Positions 31,472 to 36,843 of a DNA stretch of 36,843 bases are shown here, piece after piece; the first letter of the stretch is position 1, and the number at the start of each line of letters is the position of its first letter. This DNA is from Acidobacteriota bacterium. Lineage in GTDB: Bacteria; Acidobacteriota; Terriglobia; Bryobacterales; Bryobacteraceae. The DNA is taken from positions 1 through 36,843 of the forward strand of contig JANXRE010000155.1 in the NCBI GenBank assembly GCA_025353165.1, read 5' to 3'. The notes beneath the pieces were generated by a model. That model ran no database searches, was not told the origin of the DNA, and saw only the letters and a list, made by a program, of their open reading frames with translations. A program made the position numbers and the translations under genes.

Positions 31472-33352
31472 GTGTCCGACTCGCGAGCCGCCAAACGCCC
31501 CCCTTCCGAGCGCCTGCGAAACCTCTGGCCGGATATTCGCGACCTTGTTTATCCGCGCCGCCGGTTGCTCCTGTCGGGTTTCCTGTTGATGATGATCAAC
31601 CGGCCGGCGGCGTTGGTATTGCCCGCGTCGACAAAGTTTCTCATCGACGACGTCATCGGGAAGAACCGGCACGATCTCCTCTTGCCAATCGTGCTCGCCG
31701 TGATCGGCGCAACTCTTCTGCAAGGCGGCACTTCGTTCGCGCTCACGCAGCTTCTGTCCAAGGCGGCCCAGCGGCTGATCGCCGAATTGAGGTGCAAAGT
31801 GCAAGCTCACATTGGCCGGCTCCCGCTGCGTTTCTACGACTCCAACAAGACCGGGGCACTGGTCTCGCGAATCATGACGGACGTCGAAGGCATCCGCAAC
31901 CTCATCGGCACCGGCCTGGTGGAATTGGTGGGCGGACTGCTGACCGCATTGCTTTCCATCGTCATTCTGTTTCGGATCAGCGCATGGATGACGGGACTGA
32001 CGCTGCTGTTCATCGCAGTGTTCGGAATCGCTTTGCAGAAGGCGTTCGCTTCCCTACGTCCAAGTTTCCGCGAGCGCGGAAAAATCACGGCCGACGTTAC
32101 CGGCCGGCTGACGGAAACTCTTGGCGGCGTCCGCGTGGTGAAGGGCTACCATGCCGAATCCCGGGAGGAGCATGTCTTTTCGGGCGGGGTGGCGCGCCTG
32201 CTCGCCAATGTCCTGACGACCCTTACCGCGACGTCGCTGATGGGGCTCTCGGCCAGCGTTCTGCTGGGCCTGGTCGGGGGAACCGTGATGTTCGTCGGCA
32301 CCCGCCAGATCTACGCGCATCAGATCACGCTGGGCGGGTTCGTCACTTTCACGGCGTTCATGGCGTTTCTCATTGCGCCGGTTGCCCAAATCGTCTCCAT
32401 CGGCACCCAACTGACTGAGGCGTTCGCGGGCATGGAGCGCACGCGGGAAGTCCTCAACGAATTGCGCGAGGAGGACGATCCCCATCGCACCGTGGCTATC
32501 GGCCGGATCGCGGGGCATGTCACTTTCGAAGACGTCAGCTTCGAGTACGAGCCCTCCAAACCGGTTCTGAAGGGCATCCGCTTCGAGTCGATGCCCGGCA
32601 CGTCGACGGCCCTCGTCGGTCCCTCCGGATCCGGGAAGTCCACGATTATTGGGCTGGTGGCGGGGTTCTACAAGCCCACGAACGGCACGGTGCGGGTCGA
32701 CGGATTGGACCTGTCCACGGCTCAACTGAGCAGTTACCGCACTCAACTCGGCGTCGTCCTGCAGGACACGTTTCTGTTCGACGGAAGCATTCGGGAGAAT
32801 GTAGCGTTCGGGCGCCCGGACGCGACGGAGGCGGATGTCCTGGCAGCTTGCCGCATGGCGCGCGTGGACGAATTCGCGGAACGATTCGACCAGCGGTACG
32901 AAACGATTGTCGGCGAACGCGGAGTCAAGCTGTCGGGCGGGCAACGCCAGCGCGTGTCCATCGCGCGAGCCATTCTGGCCGACCCGCGCATCCTCATCCT
33001 GGACGAGGCTACATCGAGTCTCGATTCGGAGTCGGAAGCGCTAATCCAGGAAGGGCTCAAGGTCCTCATGAATGGACGAACCACGTTCGTGATCGCGCAC
33101 CGCCTCTCTACGATCCGGCGTGCGGACCAGATACTCGTCGTCGAGAATGGCGAGATCCTGGAGCGGGGCGGCCACCAGTCTCTTTACGCCGCGCGCGGCC
33201 GGTACTGGGATCTGTACACGCGCCAGCACGGATTGGAGGCCGACCTCTTCCTGGCGCCGGGCGAGGGCGACGCCGAGCCGGAGTCGCAAGACGCGAAGCA
33301 AGTGAAAGAAGCCAGTGCGGTCGCCGAGGCCATGCGCCTGCTCCGCGGCTAG
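31472..33352 (+). CDS. ABC transporter, fused permease/ATPase (MsbA/multidrug exporter type)
   Basis: The 626-residue half-transporter has an N-terminal six-helix membrane domain (about 25-320) and a C-terminal nucleotide-binding domain with Walker A GPSGSGKST, Q-loop VVLQDTFLFDG, signature LSGGQRQRV, Walker B ILILDEATSSLD and H-loop IAHRLST. It works as a homodimer or heterodimer exporting a lipid, drug or peptide; the substrate cannot be read. GTG 31472 is the likely start, since longer readings run into the divergent dehydrogenase fragment. It ends 1 bp before the convergent DUF5009 gene. A C-terminal extension of about 40 charged residues (GEGDAEPESQDAKQVKEASA) follows the ATPase. It is isolated from related genes. 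Confidence 0.92.
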   Translation: MSDSRAAKRPPSERLRNLWPDIRDLVYPRRRLLLSGFLLMMINRPAALVLPASTKFLIDDVIGKNRHDLLLPIVLAVIGATLLQGGTSFALTQLLSKAAQRLIAELRCKVQAHIGRLPLRFYDSNKTGALVSRIMTDVEGIRNLIGTGLVELVGGLLTALLSIVILFRISAWMTGLTLLFIAVFGIALQKAFASLRPSFRERGKITADVTGRLTETLGGVRVVKGYHAESREEHVFSGGVARLLANVLTTLTATSLMGLSASVLLGLVGGTVMFVGTRQIYAHQITLGGFVTFTAFMAFLIAPVAQIVSIGTQLTEAFAGMERTREVLNELREEDDPHRTVAIGRIAGHVTFEDVSFEYEPSKPVLKGIRFESMPGTSTALVGPSGSGKSTIIGLVAGFYKPTNGTVRVDGLDLSTAQLSSYRTQLGVVLQDTFLFDGSIRENVAFGRPDATEADVLAACRMARVDEFAERFDQRYETIVGERGVKLSGGQRQRVSIARAILADPRILILDEATSSLDSESEALIQEGLKVLMNGRTTFVIAHRLSTIRRADQILVVENGEILERGGHQSLYAARGRYWDLYTRQHGLEADLFLAPGEGDAEPESQDAKQVKEASAVAEAMRLLRG

Positions 33353-33353
33353 C

Positions 33354-34529
33354 CTACAATTGCATGCGAATTCTCATCCTGGTCAGCAGGAAGGCCACCG
33401 CAAGAATGAATCCGGTGAACGCCACCGAACGCGCAACGCCGGGCCATCCGATTGCGAATCGCGCCGCAATCCAGGACGCAGCGCCGCTGAAGTACACGAG
33501 GTCCGGCAGTAAGTAAGTCAGCAGAGTATTGGAGCCTGCCGGCTTGAAGAACGCCGCCCAGCGATACCCCTGCCGCACATCGGCGAGCCAGTATATTGCC
33601 AGGAACAGCACTAAGCTGATGCCCTCGGAAAAGAGACACCAGGCCGGCGTAGCGGCGTTCTTCGAAATGCCCAGTGGAGTCAGCGCCCAGCCGCCCGCCA
33701 ACAGGATGGCCGCAAAGCCGAGCGCGAGCAGCGCCTTTCTCCGAAAGGTACCGGCAATTTTCGAGTCGACGAAAATGAGAGACGCCACGACGCCGGCCAT
33801 CGCGACCGACGGCAGTTCTCCGGAATCGAAGGGCCACAACCAATACGGCAACAGATGCGCCGGAGACGGCATACCGAGGCGGGCAGCAATGCTGAATACG
33901 GTGAGGCCACCGAAGAGCGCGACCGGCGCCCAAACCTTGTTTCGCAGCGGTACGTAGAGAATCGAGACCGCCAGGTAGACTCGCGCGATCAGGCCGAGTA
34001 TCTCCCAGTAACCGAAATCCAGCCACGCGACTTGTCCCGCCGCGGTGGTCCTGCGAAAAATTGCGAGCATCACGATCAGCAGAGCCAGACCGGCGAACTT
34101 CAGTGCCCGATACAGCGTCTGCGCCCGGGGATAGGCCAGCCAGAATAGGATGGCTCCGATCAACGCCAGTGCGGACCACAAATTCGGCGGCATCCCGGTC
34201 AATCGCTGATCCGCGTGGCCGGCATTCGCAAGAATCAGCCCCATGACAACCAGGCTCAGCGCGCGGGTGAGGATGTGGAACCACAAGCGCGCCATGGTGT
34301 CCCCATGCGCGATCCGTCTCCGGATGGCCAGCGGAATGGCCATCCCGACAATGAAAAGGAAAGCCGGGAACACGACGTCCACATAGGTCATCCCGCTGTT
34401 GTCCGGGCTCATGTGATAGGTCCACCAGGGTAGCCCGCGAACGCTCCCGACGTCGTTGACGAAAATCATCACCAACATGGTCAGTCCCCGGAAGATGTCG
34501 ATGGACCGGATTCGCGCCGTCTCGGTCAC
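33354..34529 (-). CDS. DUF5009/HGSNAT-like membrane acyltransferase (second copy)
   Basis: The 391-residue polytopic protein has IRSIDIFRGLTMLVMIFVND at the start and FPAFLFIVGMAIPLAIRRR next. These are the standard opening segments of DUF5009/HGSNAT-like proteins, followed by about ten more hydrophobic helices. The start GTG 34527-34529 shares GTGA with the TGA of the hexosaminidase-like gene upstream, a classic coupled pair. Coupling to a GH20-like enzyme fits a role in acetyl transfer to or from amino sugars, as for human HGSNAT, but this is inference. Longer readings to 34772 only translate the neighbour out of frame. Confidence 0.87.
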   Translation of the reverse strand: MTETARIRSIDIFRGLTMLVMIFVNDVGSVRGLPWWTYHMSPDNSGMTYVDVVFPAFLFIVGMAIPLAIRRRIAHGDTMARLWFHILTRALSLVVMGLILANAGHADQRLTGMPPNLWSALALIGAILFWLAYPRAQTLYRALKFAGLALLIVMLAIFRRTTAAGQVAWLDFGYWEILGLIARVYLAVSILYVPLRNKVWAPVALFGGLTVFSIAARLGMPSPAHLLPYWLWPFDSGELPSVAMAGVVASLIFVDSKIAGTFRRKALLALGFAAILLAGGWALTPLGISKNAATPAWCLFSEGISLVLFLAIYWLADVRQGYRWAAFFKPAGSNTLLTYLLPDLVYFSGAASWIAARFAIGWPGVARSVAFTGFILAVAFLLTRMRIRMQL

Positions 34530-35617
34530 TTTGGCGGATTTCTGTTCGTTGCGCGCATCTCCCGGAACAGTTCGCGGAAGCATTGCACTGCCTCGACGGC
34601 TTCGGCGCTGGGGGCACTTCCTTCGTTGAAGTACGCCTGCACGAAGGGCCCGAATCCCACCCAGGTCGTCTGTAGCATCCCCCGCATTCGCTCGCCGATC
34701 GCCGACGATGAATGCGCCTTGGCGTCCCGGATTTGTTCGAGCTGCGCAAGCGCTACCGACGTCCGGCGCCACGGCGAACTCACGACGGGAAAACCGGAAA
34801 CCGCGAAATGCGCAGCCGTTGGATGAGCCTGGTCGTAGTGCCAGTCGTTTATCACGACGTCTTTCGGAATCAGCCGCAGCGCCGGCTCAGTCTGGTTCTC
34901 GCTGGCTTCCCACTTGCCAATTCCGGTTGTGGTTCCATCCAGAAGGCGATCGCCCCACATCCACATCTCCTTCCCCCGGGAAGCCAGATGGTCGTGAATA
35001 ACTTTGACCTCCTGGGCAAGGAGTTCGGCCTTGTTTTTGCCGCGGCAACGCGGGCAGTCGTCTTCACCCAACAGGAACACTTCGTCCATTCCGGCATGGA
35101 ATGCATCCGCTCCCGTGGCCTCTAACAACTCGTCGATCAAGTCAAAGACGACCTCGTGCACCTGTGGGTGCAGCGGACAGTAACTGCGGCAGTAGATACC
35201 CCGGTTGCCGGCATACTTGCCGGGTGTTTCGTCGAACTCCGGATGGGCGCGCAATAGCCCGAATGTTTTCTTGGCCCACGACTGGTGCCCAAGCAGATTG
35301 ATCATCGGAATCAGGCGGATGTTGGCTGAGCGGCACGATGCAGCCAGTTGCCGCACCTGATCCAACGAGAGTGCGTCTTCGTCGATTACTTCCGGCCTCT
35401 TTGTGAACTGGACGTGGTAGTTGAACTCCAGGACCAGCACGTTCGCGCCTTCCTTGGGCAAGGCCTGTTCAATGAACCTGACGGCCAGGGCCATCTCGGC
35501 GGGGGCCGGTGCTGCCAGATGAATGCCCCGGACCGCCAGTGGTTCGCTGAACAGGGGCAGAGCGAACGAGACGACAACTGCAAATAGGAATGCAGTGGGT
35601 ATTAAGCTTGGTGTCAT
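34526..35617 (-). CDS. GH20-like beta-N-acetylhexosaminidase, secreted
   Basis: The 363-residue protein has a signal peptide (MTPSLIPTAFLFAVVVSFAL, cut near SEP) and a TIM-barrel of the GH20 type. The catalytic pair of substrate-assisted hexosaminidases is visible as D178-E179 in FHAGMDEVFLLG, preceded by LIPMINLLGHQSW (barrel strand with the conserved GH). The usual GH20b N-terminal domain is missing, as in many single-domain bacterial members. It would release terminal N-acetylhexosamine from glycans in the periplasm or outside. It is the first gene of a two-gene unit with the DUF5009 protein. No clear ribosome binding site precedes the ATG at 35617. Confidence 0.83.
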   Translation of the reverse strand: MTPSLIPTAFLFAVVVSFALPLFSEPLAVRGIHLAAPAPAEMALAVRFIEQALPKEGANVLVLEFNYHVQFTKRPEVIDEDALSLDQVRQLAASCRSANIRLIPMINLLGHQSWAKKTFGLLRAHPEFDETPGKYAGNRGIYCRSYCPLHPQVHEVVFDLIDELLEATGADAFHAGMDEVFLLGEDDCPRCRGKNKAELLAQEVKVIHDHLASRGKEMWMWGDRLLDGTTTGIGKWEASENQTEPALRLIPKDVVINDWHYDQAHPTAAHFAVSGFPVVSSPWRRTSVALAQLEQIRDAKAHSSSAIGERMRGMLQTTWVGFGPFVQAYFNEGSAPSAEAVEAVQCFRELFREMRATNRNPPK

Positions 35618-35641
35618 GCCGGCACGGAGGGGAACAGCCGT

Positions 35642-35860
35642 TCAGCGCTTCGCCGCTTTTTTCTGCGCCCAATACCGGCGCATGGCCGCGATTTGTCTCT
35701 GCCGTCCAACTGTGACGTCCTGGGCGCTCCCTTTCGGTCGTCCCGGCCCTCTGGTAACCGGCGCGGCCTGGTCACCGATGCTACTGAGTGCCGCAATGGC
35801 GCTCTCAATGGCTGTCTTCTTCTGCTCTAATCGCGCGATAATGTTTTGGATATCCGTCAT
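35642..35860 (-). CDS. Small coiled-coil, GRPKG-containing basic protein (72 aa)
   Basis: The protein starts ATG 35858-35860 after AGGAG (7-bp spacing). The first half is a helix with heptad-like pattern (TDIQNIIARLEQKKTAIESA). A linker GPGRPKGS resembling an AT-hook core follows, then a basic helix ending RRYWAQKKAAKR. Similar short proteins are very common in Acidobacteria; I know of no tested function, and DNA binding is only suggested by the GRPKG and the basic tail. An upstream reading to 35929 has no ribosome binding site. It lies 24 bp before the hexosaminidase start and may be in the same transcript. Confidence 0.7.
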   Translation of the reverse strand: MTDIQNIIARLEQKKTAIESAIAALSSIGDQAAPVTRGPGRPKGSAQDVTVGRQRQIAAMRRYWAQKKAAKR

Positions 35861-36010
35861 TTGCTCTCTCCTGCCAGTGTAGGATAAGTCCGGTCGTAAG
35901 TGTGAATCGCACCCAGCCAGTTTCCTCAACCGAAACTCACGTGATCGTCACGTGCCCCAATTGTGAAACCGATTTGGTGTCGCGTGTGAAGGGATAAAGC
36001 TGGATCGAAA
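35861..36010. other. Short gap upstream of the 72-aa gene
   Basis: No gene is seen. A tiny plus-strand frame (35941-35997) reads VIVTCPNCETDLVSRVKG and has a zinc-ribbon-like CPNC, but at 18 codons it is only a possible fragment. Confidence 0.3.
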
Positions 36011-36220
36011 GACCCTTGGAGTCCATCGAAGAAGCCATCCGCTGCGAAGCCGCCTGAGGGAGCGGTATTCTTTATCGACAGGTCGCTGGGAATAGAACCA
36101 ATCCGGGCGGAAATTATCAAGGCTGGTCTCGTTGTCGAGATCTACGACGACCATTTCGCGCGTTACGAGGAGGACCGCGTAACAAAGGTGCATTTGCGTG
36201 CGGCGTGCGCATTCCGATGA
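36011..36220 (+). pseudogene. VapC45-like PIN toxin, N-terminal remnant
   Basis: The plus-strand frame reads DPWSPSKKPSAAKPPEG, AVFFIDRSLGIEPIRAEIIK and AGLVVEIYDDHFA. This matches the start of VapC45/PIN_8-type toxins, where the acidic residues after FFID and in DDHF belong to the nuclease site. An in-frame TGA lies just upstream (about 35987), no start codon is present, and after DDHFA the family continuation (a W-L ... VLTKD region) is absent; a stop comes at 36218. I read it as a broken toxin gene of about 50 homologous residues, with no recognisable antitoxin. Confidence 0.6.
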
Positions 36221-36625
36221 TGTCGATCAGTCATTCTAGTCTAGAGTGGCGCTTGCGCAATGGCCGGCTGCAACACTACTGTTCAAGACGGGCCGGGAGT
36301 GAGTGTTTTGGACAAGGTAAGCCCTTTGTTTTTTATAACTTGGCTTCTTTAATGCTTTCTTATTGCTCGCGATAGCGTTGGCTTACTGGGAAGTCAAAAA
36401 GTGGACACCGGGTGGTTAGGCGGCCAAGGGGTGGCTATGGGTAGGCTATGGGTGGCTATTATGCGTGTAGGGAGAGGCTGACGAAACAACGCGGTGACCA
36501 AGATGAGCCACCAGCGGGCGAGTACGAATCCGTACCATTTGAAATCACGGTGTGCTATGGTTACGTGACTGAGGCTTGTCAACTTGACGGCGACGAGGCT
36601 AAATTCGCTCCGCATTACTCCGTTG
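36221..36625. other. AT-richer leader region before cas6
   Basis: This stretch has lower GC than the rest of the window, with runs such as TTTTTTATAA near 36330. It contains a short tandem repeat (36433-36459) and no credible gene. It precedes the cas6-like gene and probably holds its promoter. No CRISPR repeat-spacer pattern is visible in it. Confidence 0.45.
36433..36459 (+). repeat. Short tandem repeat of GGCTATGGGT
   Basis: GGCTATGGGT occurs at 36433-36442 and 36444-36453, and a partial third copy GGCTAT at 36454-36459, so the periods are 11 and 10 bp, about one helical turn. The spacing suits a protein-binding array or simply slippage. It lies about 170 bp before the cas6-like start. 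Confidence 0.6.
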
Positions 36626-36843
36626 ATGTTTCGGCTGGAGACCCTTGGCGCCTTCCGAGTTCCCGAGTACAAGGGCGCGCTATTCAGGGGCGGATTTGGC
36701 CAGTATTTTCGCGACCTCGTGTGCACGACGCGGATGCCGACTTGCTCCGGGTGCCCGCATCTGACTACGTGCGCGTATTCGCTCGTGTTCGAGACGCCGG
36801 TGATTCCGGATCAATTTACGGTGCTGAAGAAGTATCCCAATGC
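36626..36843 (+). CDS. cas6: Cas6-family CRISPR RNA endoribonuclease, 5' part (cut by window end)
   Basis: From ATG 36626 the open frame runs off the right edge (72 codons). It reads MFRLETLGAFRVPEYKGALF, RGGFGQYFRDLVC, CSGCPHLTTCAYSLVFETPV and VLKKYPN. The order R-L-x-x-E, Y/F-K-G-x-L-x-R-G-x-F-G, L-V-C, C-x2-C-x5-C, Y-x-x-x-F-E-T-P is typical of the N-terminal half of Cas6/RAMP proteins with a PF10040 C-terminal domain. These cut pre-crRNA in type I and III systems. The four cysteines may bind zinc. The frame is open upstream to a TGA at about 36567, so an alternative non-ATG start is possible. No ribosome binding site is evident. The subtype cannot be told from this fragment. Confidence 0.8.
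   Translation, partial: MFRLETLGAFRVPEYKGALFRGGFGQYFRDLVCTTRMPTCSGCPHLTTCAYSLVFETPVIPDQFTVLKKYPN

Noticed and set aside
35926-36193. Minus-strand frames opposite the VapC45-like remnant
   Set aside because: They are antisense to a segment with clear toxin motifs and show no motifs themselves.
36221-36625. A CRISPR array before cas6
   Set aside because: The only repeats are 10-11 bp tandem units; no 28-37 bp repeats with spacers are seen.

Overview
The window looks like a piece of a GC-rich soil Acidobacteriota chromosome, most like the Solibacter/Bryobacter group. The reasons are a large Oar-like TonB-dependent receptor with a carboxypeptidase-regulatory N-terminus, several Tat-exported Gfo/Idh/MocA oxidoreductases, a DUF6807 (PmoA-like) lipoprotein, a DUF6677 membrane protein, and dispersed palindromic (REP-type) repeats between genes. 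The taxonomic call is inference from gene families, not from a marker gene.

Layout. 1-3.4 kb: a shortened AAA ATPase, a KimA-like APC potassium/amino-acid permease, and two gene-poor gaps. 3.4-5.7 kb: a divergent pair, a TIGR04348-type glycosyltransferase (SenB-like) and an EgtB-like iron enzyme (SenA-like). Together they are the two dedicated enzymes of selenoneine biosynthesis. 5.9-8.0 kb: a secreted prolyl oligopeptidase. 8.0-19.1 kb: a long minus-strand carbohydrate block reading Oar receptor, DUF6807 lipoprotein, Tat-Gfo/Idh, NagB-like deaminase/isomerase, Tat-Gfo/Idh, MFS acid-sugar transporter, and a Tat-exported enolase-superfamily enzyme. 19.2-22.3 kb: a plus-strand regulatory/catabolic unit (LacI regulator, tagaturonate epimerase UxaE, TIM-barrel sugar isomerase) divergent from the receptor. 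A Tat-exported isomerase follows on the minus strand. I read 8-23.2 kb as one uptake-and-processing locus for an aldonic/uronic or amino-sugar-containing substrate, controlled by the LacI protein from the 119-bp divergent region.

23.2-26.8 kb: a small hypothetical gene, a minus-strand unit (DUF6677, a 61-aa membrane protein, ThiC, a small Rossmann-like protein) and a divergent MscS channel. ThiC has no room for its usual TPP riboswitch. 26.8-35.9 kb: two units that each contain a DUF5009/HGSNAT-like membrane acyltransferase, one coupled to a CehA/McbA metallohydrolase and one to a GH20-like hexosaminidase. An ABC exporter lies between them, and a small helical GRPKG protein follows.

Decayed DNA is frequent: an alcohol dehydrogenase tail (26.8-27.0 kb), a D-2-hydroxyacid dehydrogenase head (31.1-31.5 kb) beside a 162-bp MITE-like inverted-repeat element, a ParE-like toxin remnant (9.4-9.6 kb) and a VapC45-type PIN remnant (36.0-36.2 kb). 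The right edge cuts into the start of a Cas6-family CRISPR RNA endonuclease gene, so a CRISPR-Cas locus probably continues outside the window. No rRNA, tRNA or CRISPR array was recognised inside it.
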